A stretch of DNA of 64,000 nt from Symsagittifera roscoffensis. Its lineage: Eukaryota; Xenacoelomorpha; Acoela; Convolutidae. The stretch is taken from the NCBI RefSeq assembly GCF_963678635.1, contig NC_087070.1:36833109-36897108 (forward strand), read 5' to 3'. A program made the position numbers and the translations under genes. The notes beneath the pieces are model-generated. The model had not been told where the DNA came from. It saw only the letters and a program-made list of their open reading frames with translations, and searched no databases. Shown here piece by piece: positions 1 through 10,632 of the stretch (its first letter is position 1; the number at the start of each line of letters is the position of its first letter).

Positions 1-279
1 GGGTGAACGTTCACTTGGACATCCATATATGTTTTCCAGACGGTCCGACATCTCACCACAAGGATTGAGGAGCACCAAAAAGCGGATACCCCAGTTGGAC
101 AGCATCAAAGGCAGTGTAGTAGTGATAGTGGTAAGTCGGAATTAAATTGGAAGATAATCGACCAGGCCTCCAGCAGCATTAAGTTACTTACATTAGAGGC
201 GCTGCATATTAGGAAAGAGAGACCGTCAATTAACACGCGCGACGAATTAAGAAGTAGGAAGCTGACAATCAAGCTATAG
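1..279 (+). pseudogene. Penelope-like element fragment, GIY-YIG endonuclease C-terminus
   Basis: An open frame runs from the window edge to a TAG at 277-279. It reads as the C-terminal part of the GIY-YIG endonuclease of Penelope-like retroelements. Visible landmarks are TVRHLTTRIEEH, then PVGQH and a Cys, then LTLEALHIRKERPSINTRDE, which is the family's 'EA-x-x-I-x-x-x-x-P-x-x-N' end. The N-terminal GIY half and the reverse transcriptase lie outside the window or are lost. A second copy of the same domain lies at 1221-1480 on the other strand, so this is repetitive DNA. It is probably a dead fragment; whether the element continues intact to the left cannot be seen. Confidence 0.75.
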
Positions 280-539
280 TTCCAGAATCGAAAAATTTTA
301 GCCTAAACAAAAAATATTGAAATAGCCTACTTGTTAGCATAAACTTAGCGACAAAACGAGATTGTAAAAACAAAAATAACTGAAAACTCTCAGAAATTTG
401 TTATAACAATGTCATTCACATACCTGAGGATCAATTTCACTCGTGGAGTATCCTTCTCCTAGTTCTTAGCGCGGCAGCATATTTCACAGTACCAGACTAT
501 TTCGGTTATTGATGAGTACACATCATCGGATATTTTTCC

Positions 540-965
540 GCATTTTGGACCATACTAATTACGGCAGCTCTCACATTCAACCCCCTTTGATCTATTGTTA
601 ATTTCCAGCGGTAACAAGGGCACAAATGGTTTTTGTCATTCATTGGCTGTATCTCCGTTCCCACCGTTTTTTTGTCTTAGAGCAAACTTGTACTCTTTTA
701 GCCTCAGGTTTTCCAGAAATAAAGCGAGGGAAGCGCCCATTATTAGACCATCAACTTACACATACCATGAATCATTACACTTGAAATATACTTCGCTGAC
801 CACCGTATTCAAAAGCCTCTTTGTGGTTGCTCTATGAATTTCAGGAGGAGAGTCCTGGCTGTACAGCTTCTGTAAGGCAATTTCAATTGTTTCCTTCAGG
901 GGATCATTATTGTATAATTTTTTCACATCAAAAAATATTATGGTTTCATTCGGATTTAGAGTATT
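540..965 (-). pseudogene. Penelope-like reverse transcriptase fragment
   Basis: Read on the - strand, the segment gives FFDVKKLYNNDPLKETIE, then LLNTVVSEVYFKCNDSWY and DGLIMGASLALFLENL. These match the order of Penelope-type RT motifs: DVKSLFT-like, LL...F.f.....Y and G.AMG..l...lAN. A stop interrupts the frame between the second and third motifs, and the YxDD segment that should follow is not seen. It is a decayed fragment. It cannot be contiguous with the GIY-YIG copy at 1221-1480, because that copy lies upstream of it in this orientation. Confidence 0.7.
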
Positions 966-1179
966 ACATCAAAACAAAATGACAACAAAACATCATTTTA
1001 TATATATTTAAAAAAAAAGTCACATACATTTTAGTTCCAAACCATCATGGTAAAAAAAATACCCAATCACAGTTGACTTCTAAAATTACTATTCAGATTA
1101 AAATGCTTTTGACCTCCAAAATTGATTAAACAATTTTAATTTAATTTGTCTGGAAGTTTCTGAGTCATAATTTTGATTC

Positions 1180-1625
1180 AGACTTGTACAATTTAAATAA
1201 AAACCAAAAGTGTTTCCGGACTAATTTTTCAAGGTTAACTCTTTGCTCACAAACTCATCGCGTGTGTTCAAGCCCGATTTCTCTTTCCTGATATGTATTG
1301 CCTCTAGTGTCAACGGTTTTACAAGGTTATTTGACATAAATAATATAACTTCCCAACTAAGATCTGCGCTATCTCCCTCAAGGCTGCATTGTTGAAGATG
1401 GAGGACTACTGGTGAGTCTGCTTTCTTATGTTTCTCAATTCTAGTGATCAAATGTCGAACAGTTATTGCGAATTAGGTGGAAGTGAATTCGTTTCATGAC
1501 AGTTTATAAACCACTCTTGATTTGAGGTCATTAGAAAATGTTGACTTCAGTGATTGTAAACATGATTCTAGTTTTCTTGTGGTGAAAACCACTTGAACGT
1601 TGGTTACATTTCATAACCTGCTCGC
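1180..1625 (-). pseudogene. Penelope-like element fragment, linker plus GIY-YIG domain
   Basis: On the - strand this gives VQVVFTTRKLESCLQSLKS, then SRVVYKLS, then (after a damaged stretch) TVRHLITRIEKHKKADSPV and LTLEAIHIRKEKSGLNTRDE. That is the junction from the RT thumb to the GIY-YIG endonuclease of Penelope-like elements. It is a diverged sister of the + strand copy at 1-279. In-frame stops and a frameshift near 1460-1500 show that it is inactive. Confidence 0.7.
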
Positions 1626-1948
1626 ACAATATTGACTTTCTTTACCTCTGTTTTGCACCATCAGCATTGGGGCCCTCACATCCTCTGGTGGTTGAATTGA
1701 CCACCCCCTCTCACTATCCATGGGCTTGCCCTTGTCCTCAATGATTTTACACAAGGCGTCTGCCGCCACCATTGCGGACCAATTTTAAGTGTACTGATTT
1801 GTCAGCCATTGCGCCCTATTAGTTTCCATAGCCTTGTCAAATTGCTCCCAGTTAGATGCACTCCTTAAAACTGATTTCAGTGCCTTGGATAACACAACGC
1901 TTATACTGAGTTGGGGCACAGCTTTTATACTTCAGTATAGTCCCAGTA

Positions 1949-1979
<31 letters not shown>

Positions 1980-1981
1980 GC

Positions 1982-2074
<93 letters not shown>

Positions 2075-2075
2075 G
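1949..2075. repeat. (TGT/ACA)n microsatellite, probable LINE 3' tail
   Basis: About 42 nearly perfect TTG units with one CTG interruption at about 1980. The tract abuts the 3' end of the - strand LINE. Read on that strand, the LINE's last coding segment runs straight into (CAA)n, which fits the microsatellite tails of CR1/Jockey-type LINEs. The long poly-Leu and poly-Gln/Thr frames here are artefacts of the repeat. Confidence 0.95.
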
Positions 2076-2199
2076 GCTTTCCAGTAGAATACTGGTGGGA
2101 CTTTCTTCCACAGAGTTTGTAATATTGTCCAGTTATTTTTGCACTTTGTGCAGTCGCAGCATATCTGCCAAGTGCAGAGGTTGAGGGTACTGTATTTTT

Positions 2200-4900
2200 C
2201 ACTGCAGAATTTCCACATAAGAGTTCTGATGCGCTGTTTGAGTCCCTGTTCTATCCTGAAATTGACTAAATGATGAATTATCGTTGCAACTCTGGTTGTA
2301 CGAAAAACGAATTCTCCCCTGCGTTTTTCTGTTCAAGTTTTGGGTAATTTGAAGGGCTCTAATTGTCGGTCTAGGGTATTGTTAGCTGTGGAAATTGGGA
2401 TGCTGTGGTGTTCGTAGTCAGTGCGGAGTTTTGAAAGCAAAAGTAAGTCTTTGGTCTGTAGGAACATTGGTAGAGGTAAAATGTTGAGCATTCTAAGTTG
2501 ATCAGTGTATTTTTGGCAGTGCTTTCCACATATCCACTTTACTACTTTCTTTTGAAAAAATTCAACTTTTTGTAGGTCTTTTCTCAGAAAGTTCGCACAG
2601 TGACAGCCGTAGGTTAGGACTGGTAGTAATATTGATTTGTATAGACCTAGTTTTACAAAGGTGTTGACATTATATGCTACATTTCGTCTTAGACTGTATA
2701 GTAATTTGTTTGCTTTCTTTAATCGTTCGGTTAGATGAGTGCTCCAACTAATATCTCCTAACATGTGAATACCCAGATCTTTTATAGATTTTGGCTGAAG
2801 TACACGATTTCCGTTCAAAAATAGATTTATATCAACACCTCTGAGGTTTATTTGAGCGCATTTTTTGAATGCCAGTTCCATGTTGTTTTGTCTGACCCAA
2901 TCTTCGATTTTGCTTAAGTCAAGTTGTATTTCATCTTGTTTGCGTCCAACAGATAGAATTCTTAGATTGTCAGCAAAAATTGAGGGGTCACTGAAGCGTA
3001 GAATTCAGGGAGATCATTTATAAGAACACAGAACAGGAGTGGACCCAGGAGTGATTCTTGGGGTACCCCGCTGGTTATCTCGAGGTCGATGGATGTGTAG
3101 AAATCAACCCGAACAAATTGCCCTCGGTTTCTGAGATAGTCGTAGATGATTTCGAGTAGGCATCCACCTACACCAATATCACTCAATTTTCGGAATAATA
3201 TATTGTGGGGGACTTTATCGAAGGCCTTGGAGAAATCAGCATAAAAAGCAATGATCTCATCATGGGGATTTTCATCCAGGGCTTTGTAGATTCGATTTAG
3301 GAATTGGAGCATGTTGCTCATAACGGAGCGTTTCTTCACAAAACCGTGTTGGTTTATGGAAAGATGGTCTTTAAAGTGCTCGTAGAGTGGAGAGTACGTG
3401 TATTTTTCAAAGATTTTGCTGTCAACGTTTAGAAGGGAGATTGGGCGATAGTTTTCAACATCTTTTGGGTCGTTCTTTTTGTGAATGGGTGTTACAGCCG
3501 CTTTTTTCCAACTTGTTGCCATTTGGCGTATGTGTTTCAAATTCTTGAAAAATTTTTTTGAGTATATTACTCATTTATTTGCCGCATCGTTGGTAAAACC
3601 CGGGAGGTAGACCATTTGGTCCACGAATTTTTGTAGTGTCTATATTTGCCAGAATTTTACTTATTGTTTTGTTTGAAACACTGAAATTTGATAGGGTTGG
3701 TGATTCGCACTTTATGTCAAGCAAGTTGTAGTTCTCTTTGGCTGAAAACACTGAGTGAAAAAATGTGGTAAACATTTCTACCTTTTCTTCTGGAATTGAT
3801 GTCATTTTGTCTTTGAATTTGATCGGTTTCGGGATGTTCGAAGCTCTATTGATATGCTTAAGGCGCTTGTAATTTTGACCACAATTTCTTGAACCAAAAT
3901 TTTTTTTCTTGGTATGAGATTCGATCATGTTCACATAATTCAGTGATTTGGCTTTCTAGTTCGAGGACCTTATTTTTTCGGTAGCTAGCTGGTCCTTTTT
4001 CGAGTAATCTCTTTTGCGTGTTGAGCATTTTCATCTGATGTGATTTACTCGGTGTAATCCAAGGTGGTAGCGATTGACGATGTTTGGTTCTTTTTGGGAT
4101 GTGAGTGTCTATCAAGTCGGTTAAGTATTCTTGAAGTTCGTTGTACATATTGGCAACATTGGTGTAGCATTAGGGGTTGAAAGGCCAATCTTCCATGGCA
4201 TCAAAAATCCAGTCATAATCTCCTGACCCAAAACTGTAGAAATTTGTCATTGCTGGGGGAGGATCGAAATGTTCAAGTTCTATTGCTGTTCTGATTGCAA
4301 TATGGTCAGAGCAGTCATAGATCTTATCAAAATTTTCATCATGTTCAGAGTATACTTGACAGTTTTGATACAGAAAAACGTCCAACGTGTTTGTACCGCA
4401 TTTCGGAAAATTAATGCTCTGTTGAAGAAGCCTATCTTCTAACATTTCTAGGATTTCTTGTTCATCGTTTTCTTGACTGCTCAAGATGTCCCAGTTTGTA
4501 GATGGAAAGTTAATGTCTCCACATATGACTGCTTTACTGTTTTTAGGGATGGCTTCGAGAATTTTGTTGAAACATTGGTAGTCATATCTGTATTGACTGG
4601 CTCAAGGGGGGTTGTAAAAGAAGCATATATAGATGGTTTCGTTTGCTAGGGTTATGTTAAATAGGACACAACATTCGACGTCGAATATTTTTTTTTGGGA
4701 ATTTAGTGAGTTCTTAATGGCAATCAGGGCACCTCCGTGAGTGTTAGACAACTGATGTGCTCTATCTGCTCGGTAAATGTTGTTTTCAGCAAGTAGTAGT
4801 TCAGATTTTGAGATATTTTTGTTTAACCAGGTGTCACAAATACAAATAACGCTGTACAAACCAATTTTATTGCATTTGCCATTTTGAATATTCTTTCATA
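2200..4900 (-). pseudogene. LINE ORF2: endonuclease-reverse transcriptase, frameshifted
   Basis: Broken blocks in order. Apurinic-type endonuclease (about 4860-4170): ICDTWLNKN, where ETWL is usual, then ICGDINFPSTNWD and CSDHIAI. Linker (4148-3575). RT (3540-2960): AAVTPIHKKNDPKDVENYRP, then YADFSKAFDKVPH and SGVPQESLLGPLLF. After a frameshift at about 2990 the active-site box reads FADN (2966-2977) instead of F/YADD. The thumb follows (LGIHMLGDISWSTHL), and then a Cys-rich tail to about 2080. The changed Glu-to-Asp and Asp-to-Asn residues and at least four frame breaks mean no active enzyme can be made. Confidence 0.85.
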
Positions 4901-5006
4901 GTTAACTAAACTGCGTGCATTAAATTGTAAAACGTTGGATGTTGCATTTTCTTGTTCTGGCTGGGAAGTTTGGTTTTATTGAACTTTTGCTCCATCATGG
5001 AAAAGC

Positions 5007-5840
5007 TCAAGGTTTCTTATTTTTCAGTTTTTCACGTGGTACGCCTTCTTCAAGCATTTCCCTACGTCGTTTCAGGCAGAAGTTTTCTTTGATAGAATCT
5101 TCTTTAGATAGGGCACGTGACAGAAATATATTCATTTCTTTCATTTCGTCTATTTTTTCAGTACTTTTTGCAATCACTAGATTGACTGCTGCTGGATTTT
5201 CAAGCGTAACTAGAAGTGTTCTTGGCTTTTTCCTTTCTTTGTTGAATGTTCCAAGTCTTTTAAACTGGACTATTTTCGGTTTAACTCCTATGGTTCCCAA
5301 AGTTTCCTCTAGTTTTTCGTGAGTTTGGACAAGATTCACGTCGCGTGGTTTATTAGGATCCTCATGGATCCCTTGCACTCTTACATTGTGTTCGATGCTG
5401 TGAGTGGTTGTGTTGTTGTTGTTTTTGGAGTTTTGAGGACTATTCACGTTTTTGTAGCTTTCAACTTTCTTCACGACGTTTGCGTGACTCTCGTCTACTT
5501 TGTCGTGTGTTTTTCTCATTGCTTCGTTTATTTTCTTTTCGACAATTTGAGCAATTTGCGTTTCGAGTGTCTCAGCATTGCTAGACATGATTTTGTTGAT
5601 TTTTTCTCCCAGGTTGTTGACAGTCCTGTTCCGAATGAACTTGTTGCGTTCGTTGTTTTCAAGGCAGACGTTACAGAGTAACATTGCGTAGCGACCAAGC
5701 TCCTTTATTCCGTTGATGGCTACGTTTGATAATCCTATGCATGTTGGATTTTGATGCATGTGACAACCACACGCTACACAGTTGTAACTTTTTTCGGCTT
5801 TCGGTATGGACCTTGTGCAATTTCGGCATGTGCGACTCAT
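5007..5840 (-). pseudogene. LINE ORF1, Cys/His-finger nucleic-acid-binding protein
   Basis: 277 codons are open from the ATG. The N-terminus shows MSRTCRNCTRSIPKAEKSYN, CVACGCHMH, C-I-G and later LLCNVCLE: a PHD/treble-clef-like Cys-His array typical of ORF1 proteins in CR1/Jockey-like LINEs. The middle is charged, Asn-rich and probably coiled-coil (residues about 75-130). The C-terminal half resembles the small RNA-binding domain with NIFLSRALSKEDSIKENF. It would coat the element RNA. ORF2 follows downstream on the same strand. The frame is intact over this length, but the element as a whole is dead. Confidence 0.75.
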
Positions 5841-5866
5841 CTTTGAAGAGTTAACAGAGGGGGACT

Positions 5867-6088
5867 TTACAGAGGGATCTGTGATTCCCGAGAAGAGTCG
5901 ACTGCGGTACGATGCGTTCCGATGAAATATGCAAACCTGTGGATCCCTAAAAAGGGGCGCCTGCGGTTTGATATTTCTAGAGACAAGATGTTTGTGTTTG
6001 GGAATTCCAACTGTCGCGCCTGCGAATCTGCTATCAGAAGGTTCTTTGACGAAGATGTTTTGAAAATATGATATCTCCTGGTTGACAT
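5867..6088 (-). pseudogene. LINE 5' remnant resembling an SGNH/esterase motif
   Basis: The frame contains NLLIADSQARQLEFPNTN, which resembles the 'GDS' nucleophile block of SGNH hydrolases. Such domains occur in the 5' ORF of some CR1-group LINEs. Only the first block is left and the canonical GDS reads ADS. The segment lies immediately upstream, in the element's sense, of the zinc-finger ORF1 at 5007-5840. Function is inferred from this motif alone. Confidence 0.4.
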
Positions 6089-6100
6089 TCAGAGCGAGGC

Positions 6101-6829
6101 AACCATTGCTACCTCGAGAAATTCAAATTTATCTATTCAATGTCTGTGAACGTCGTATCTCGTCCTCCTCGCACAAGCAAATTAAAATTTAAGCTTCGTT
6201 AAATTATTTTTTATCGTTTGTAAGATTGGTTTTATTCACTATAACTTACATCATTTTGTCGTTTAATTTAAGTTAAATTTAAAGTTTAGGGTTTTTGGAG
6301 TTCTTGCTGCACACATACTCGAATAATGGCAAAAGGCTGTAATATTACAAAAATAGAGAACTAGCAAAAAATAGCTTAAGAACTAGACGAACAGGCATGT
6401 CATCAATATGCTGAGCAGTATCCCGGATATTTCGAAAGCTTCGTTGGTTTTTGATACCAATTGCGGGTTGCACCCCTATCCGGCGATACATTTTTGATCG
6501 GAAACGGAAAATTTCCCTCTGAATTAGTTTTCTCTAGAATGAATTGCAGATTTGGATGAAGAGAATTGGCAGCATCGAGAACACAATCGGCTCACCCCTG
6601 ATTGTTCTTTTGTGACTAAATGAATAAAATTGTTACATAATAGTTGTTAAATATTCATAGCACTAATTGTGAATTTGTGATTGGCTAAACTTTTTTAATT
6701 TTGAAATAAAGACGTGTATGACACGTTTATGATCTTTGATCATTTTGTACAGATAGTTAAGATTTTTAAAACCTGAAGATGTACAAAAACGTTTGTTTGA
6801 ATTGAAAATTGGGTACGCACCGCTCTTTA
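6101..6829. other. No gene seen
   Basis: AT-rich sequence between two - strand LINE copies. It may include 5' UTR of the left element and 3' UTR of the right one. I recognise no coding signal. Confidence 0.5.
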
Positions 6830-7225
6830 CAACCTGTGCACGGACCGTCGCATGAACGGACCCTTTTTTGTAACCTATTTTGTACGAAGCTTCGGATCAG
6901 CTGAAGTGCGAATTTAGAAAAATCGATTGACTGTTATTTAGTTATAAAAATTTTATGCGCTAACGAATCAAAGGTTTTACAGAGATCAAGTAGAACAAAA
7001 TGAACAGTTTTTTTTGGCCAGGAAATCTTTTTCGTGTTGGCTCAGGAAAGTAAAGAATCGGATCTTTGTCGAATATCTTTGTTTGAAGCCAAATTGTATG
7101 GGATTTATGAGATGGTGTTTTTCCAGATTCAAAATATCTGTTTATGAAGAATTTTCTCGAGTGTTTTTGACAAAACTGTGGTGACTGAGACCAGTCTGTT
7201 TTTTAAGCTTCTAATTTTTTGTAAT
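6830..7225 (-). pseudogene. Second LINE reverse-transcriptase fragment
   Basis: On the - strand, with frame changes: TVLSKTLEKILHK, LEKHHLINPIQFGFKQRYST, VHFVLLDLCKTFDSLAHKI and LIRSFVQNRLQKRV. These are consecutive RT blocks of a CR1/Jockey-type LINE (fingers, 'LDLSKAFDTVDH' box, 'SYLSNRxQ' box). Its sequence differs from the element at 2.1-6.1 kb, so it is a separate insertion. It ends only about 100-150 bp before the ZFPL1 leader. Confidence 0.7.
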
Positions 7226-7313
7226 TTTTTGTAAATTGGCAGCAACACTTTGTTTCTTATTCGGAAAAATAGAACTCAAGATGCATTCGTTCAATAGGAA
7301 GTTAAATTTCAAT

Positions 7314-7334
7314 ATGGGGCTGTGTATCACATAG
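7314..7334 (+). promoter_or_regulatory. Mini-uORF before ZFPL1
   Basis: ATGGGGCTGTGT followed by ATC ACA TAG gives MGLCIT-stop. Its first 12 bases are identical to the ZFPL1 start codon region at 7381-7392. If transcribed it would be a 6-codon upstream ORF and could lower initiation at the main ATG. It could be removed if the acceptor at 7373 is used. Confidence 0.4.
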
Positions 7335-7354
7335 TTGAGCAGTAAAAAGGTTGC

Positions 7355-7373
7355 TATCTTGTCCTAGTTTCAG
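7355..7373 (+). promoter_or_regulatory. Candidate 3' splice site or trans-splice acceptor of ZFPL1
   Basis: A pyrimidine-rich run ending CTAGTTTCAG lies 7 bases before the ZFPL1 ATG. It has the form of a 3' splice site. It could be the end of a 5'-UTR intron or a spliced-leader acceptor; the sequence does not tell which. Confidence 0.4.
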
Positions 7374-7380
7374 TTTAAGC

Positions 7381-8340
7381 ATGGGGCTGTGTAAATGTCC
7401 GAAGAGGACAGTAACCAATTTATTCTGTTTCGAACATCGAGTTAATGTGTGCGAACATTGCCTTGTGGCGAATCATTCGAAATGTATTGTGCAATCGTAT
7501 CTGAAGTGGCTAGAAGACAGCGATTACAACCCAGTCTGCGGTTTATGTGATGTTAAACTCGCTGAAGACGATCCCGGACCTACTGTGAGACTGTTATGTT
7601 ACCATGTTTTTCACGCTGCTTGTATGGACAAGTATTATTCGACACTCCCCCACAATACTGCTCCGGCTGGTTTTGTCTGCAATACGTGCTCTGAACCATT
7701 ATTTCCCCCTCGGCACCAGGGCGGCCCTGTATCAGAAGCCCTGCGTTCATACCTGAGCAATAAAACATGGGCAAGAGAAGGACTTGGACTGCCTCTCTTT
7801 GAAAACCAGGCTACGAATGACCGGTATCAGATGAAAAATGAATCCGCGAACGAGCGCGAGAAAAACCATGGAGATGAAACAGAAAATGACGATAATGATA
7901 CCAATCCAAGTGAAATCGTCAACATCGTTACTCACCACCCAGCCTTCATGCCTACCAACCAAGTAACGTCATCGCCTGAATCTTCATTCCGTGAGAAAAA
8001 TTCAGACCGATCCACAAGAATTGAATCAGAAGTGTTCATCGCCAAGGGCCAGCATACAGACAACGATGAAAACAAATACGCCAGGAAAAGTATTTTCACG
8101 CTCATATCCAATCTTCTCAAAGCACATCAGATAAATCTGTCGGTTTCTTCTCAGAGGCTTCCGTCGCGTAAACTCGCGCGATTTGGAATTTATGCCGCTT
8201 TTTTATTCCTTTTTGTATTGACGGCTGTAGCAATACTACAAACGCTCAGTCATTACGTGAACCCAGATGACAATCAAGATCCAATGTTGAACCCAAGACT
8301 GAATCCCAATATAAAAATTGAAAGCGACTTACCTCGTTGA
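7381..8340 (+). CDS. ZFPL1: Zinc finger protein-like 1, cis-Golgi membrane protein
   Basis: A 319-residue protein (human ZFPL1 is about 310) starting [20 protein letters not shown], nearly identical to vertebrate ZFPL1 as I recall it. Residues 1-43 form the B-box-like finger (C4, C6, C16, H19, C24, C27, H32, C35). Residues 53-103 form the RING-like finger (C53, C56, C73, H78, C81, C100, C103). An acidic, Ser-rich linker follows. One membrane segment lies at about 268-289 and a short luminal tail contains NPRLNPNI. The family protein sits in the cis-Golgi membrane and binds the matrix protein GM130. An in-frame upstream ATG-like extension of 10 codons exists from 7351, but the conserved start is 7381. 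The frame has no introns, unlike the other two host genes here. All motifs are intact, so a pseudogene is unlikely. Confidence 0.95.
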   Translation: MGLCKCPKRTVTNLFCFEHRVNVCEHCLVANHSKCIVQSYLKWLEDSDYNPVCGLCDVKLAEDDPGPTVRLLCYHVFHAACMDKYYSTLPHNTAPAGFVCNTCSEPLFPPRHQGGPVSEALRSYLSNKTWAREGLGLPLFENQATNDRYQMKNESANEREKNHGDETENDDNDTNPSEIVNIVTHHPAFMPTNQVTSSPESSFREKNSDRSTRIESEVFIAKGQHTDNDENKYARKSIFTLISNLLKAHQINLSVSSQRLPSRKLARFGIYAAFLFLFVLTAVAILQTLSHYVNPDDNQDPMLNPRLNPNIKIESDLPR

Positions 8341-8414
8341 ATTTGACATATCGCAAAGGGAAAAAAATTAATTAATGGTGATGTCAATAACAAGTTGTTG
8401 ACAAGCTTTGATGC

Positions 8415-8420
8415 AATAAA
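8415..8420 (+). terminator. AATAAA polyadenylation signal of ZFPL1
   Basis: A canonical AATAAA 75 bases after the stop codon, in an AT-rich 3' region. Confidence 0.7.
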
Positions 8421-9332
8421 GTTTAAATCGGTATTTATTTTTAATTAGACCATCGATTCTATTGTATTTTCAAAAACGCGTGAAAATATTTGTCAGCAAT
8501 GTCTTGTCAATACTCAATGACCGTACTTAATTTTGGTGTTAAAGTGATGAACTTGGTGTTAAAATGTAAATACGAAATGATGAAAATATATACATATATT
8601 TTTCTGGTTGGCGAAATTTATTCCACTTATAATTATCACAGAAATTTATCCAATTCAATTTGTCTTGCTGTGATGAAAAGAGTCTAAACGTAAAATCATT
8701 TTTCAGTTCAGACATCGCATTAACTTCAGAGTTTTCGCTGGTCAGATACCTGCTTTAAAGTTGGCTTTTTAACATTTGCTATGAAGAAGTTTTATGAAAA
8801 GTGCAACAAAGTATATAAAGGGTATTTCAGATTAGGGACCCTCCCGTGTAGTTACGGTCAGTGCACATTCGATAGGGACATACAAGCGTTACATAAATAT
8901 ATCAGTCCATTTTACGGCCAGCCCTACCTTCATCGATTCATGCCACCAGTCACATGAGTTTGCTGCTGCTACAAAAATCTGAGTTTTTAGAATCGTTCCG
9001 CTTAACATAAAGGCTGTCATTTGTCAGGAGCAGCTTAAGCTGCACAGGGCCGCTAGTAATATTTAATTGGGCGAGACATTTCTAGCTATGGTTTAGCCTA
9101 GTTTACTTGTTGAAGATTGTTACGCTATCTTATCTGTACATGTTTTATATGCAGGCTATATTTACATTGCTGCCCCGTGCTATCCAATCTCAGTCTATAA
9201 CTATCTATCTTTTTTCATATTCAAATGCGTCGGGCTATCTCCCCATGTTTAAGCTATACCATATGTCTCATGCTTAAGCTTCAGAAACGAACGAGGCTTT
9301 GCATGTTTAAGCTATATTGCAGTGCATGAGAA
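8421..9332. other. No gene seen; region between ZFPL1 and a retroelement
   Basis: Non-coding. CATGTTTAAGCTATA occurs twice (about 9245 and 9302), with a related CATGCTTAAGCTTCA between them. It may contain a decayed LTR of the - strand BEL/Pao element to the right, but I did not find a paired copy. Confidence 0.4.
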
Positions 9333-10140
9333 CTATTTCAGCACAAGGCAGGAGGAGCGGCAGGGCAGGCCGAGGAGGGGCAGGGTAGGGCAGCGCATGA
9401 CAGGACGAGGCAGGGTAGGGCAGCTCAGGAAGGAGGGTCGGGCAAGGAGTAGCAAGGCCTGGACAGGGCGAAAAACATCTTCGTCTTTATTACGGCTTCG
9501 TACATGGGTTAGTGACCTTGAGTTTGTGAAGCCTTCTGTTTCGGCAACAATCGTAGTGAAAACGTCCCATGTCAGTTTTGCTGAGCCAAGGTTCATGAGA
9601 TGAGCTTGTTTGGCAATCCGAACGAGTCTCTCCCGCGCGCCGACAAAATGAGGAGCCGAGGAAGCTTTGAGGCGTCATTCAACTGAATTTTTCAGCATGT
9701 TGTGTTTCAGAAGTTCTTGTTCTATAGAGAGCAATTTCTTTCGTAATTGTGTGTAGCAAGGAAAATTTAAACCGTTGTCACTAAATAAAACTCTTGGTCG
9801 TCCACGACGGGAAATGAACCTTTGACTAACGGAAATGCATGTGGTTGTAGTCAATTCCTTGGTAGTTTCTTAGTGAGTTGCCATTGTTACCATGCAGTTA
9901 AACAAGCAGATGTAAGCTTTATGTTCTTCTTTTTTCCGCATGACAGTAAACGGTCCAATGTAATCGAGGTTGTAATTAGAAAACGCGACAGATAATTCGC
10001 TCTGTGGGAACCTGATGGCAGGAAAGTCTGATATTGGATGTTCGAGGCCTCTACCTGCGAATCTTCGACAGACGAAGCATCTGAACGGAATGATCCGTAA
10101 ACCGTCTCAAATACCAAACACGTAGTACGTCTGAACAAAA
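9333..10140 (-). pseudogene. BEL/Pao integrase relic
   Basis: Across several frames: CVVCRRFAGRGLEHPI, then FPAIRFPQSE and DYIGPFTV (9948-9965), with the later core APHFVGARERLVRIAK (9612-9656) and LTWDVFTTIVAETEGFTNSR followed by SLTHV. This is the zinc-binding region, the start of the core and the C-terminal core of a BEL/Pao integrase. The middle is lost or scrambled by a GC-rich repeat. Confidence 0.8.
9355..9470. repeat. G-rich GGCAGGGTAGGGCAG repeat
   Basis: Imperfect repeats of GGCAGGGTAGGGCAG and GGCAGG/GAGG on the + strand, with several GGG runs at close spacing. This could form a G-quadruplex. It is a local GC island inside an AT-rich retroelement relic. Confidence 0.6.
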
Positions 10141-10632
10141 TTTCTGATGTATTTGTTCCAAGTTGAATGCAAATTTTGGGACACTTTATTTAAAACAAAC
10201 GTGTTATGAGTTCTTTGGCAATAAGAATGGTTGGATGCTTGGATCTGAATGGTAACGAACTGCGTTTAGTTCACCCACCAACACGAAGTAGCTCGTTGTG
10301 GACAAATGGAACTAGTTGCAACAATTTGTTTTATATGGGTAGGGTCTGTTGTTTCCTATGTCTAATATCTTGGCCAAAAGAATTTTGTTGTGGAACTTTG
10401 AACAGGTGGTCACGTGCCTTTCGAAGTCTTTGATATGCAAATGGCGGCAAATTTTAGAAATAACCAACTCTTTAATTTGGAAAACATTTGCGTTGCGCGG
10501 ATAAGTTCCGTCGGATAAGAAATCTTGTTACATCGATGTTTGATTATAAAGTAAATGCTTTGTTCATTGAGTTCGTCGTTTCGCTTGATGTATGTGTAAA
10601 CCACTGTTCTTCATCGTGTAGAAGGAAATATG

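Larger units (their letters stand above)
2076..6100 (-). mobile_element. APE-type non-LTR retrotransposon (CR1/Jockey-like), full-span but inactivated
   Basis: In - strand order this holds a damaged SGNH-like remnant, an ORF1 with a Cys/His-rich N-terminus, and an ORF2 with endonuclease, reverse transcriptase and a Cys-rich C-terminal tail. It ends in (CAA)n. Several frameshifts and stops break ORF2, and two catalytic positions are substituted. About 4 kb is close to a full-length element of this superfamily. Clade assignment (CR1, L2, Jockey) is by general motif order only. Confidence 0.88.

Noticed and set aside
1834-2218. Long poly-Leu, poly-Gln and poly-Thr frames on both strands
   Set aside because: They are the three readings of the TTG/CAA microsatellite and have no independent coding evidence.
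7381-8340. ZFPL1 as a processed pseudogene
   Set aside because: The frame is fully open and all zinc ligands, the membrane segment and the conserved C-terminal NPRLNPNI motif are intact.
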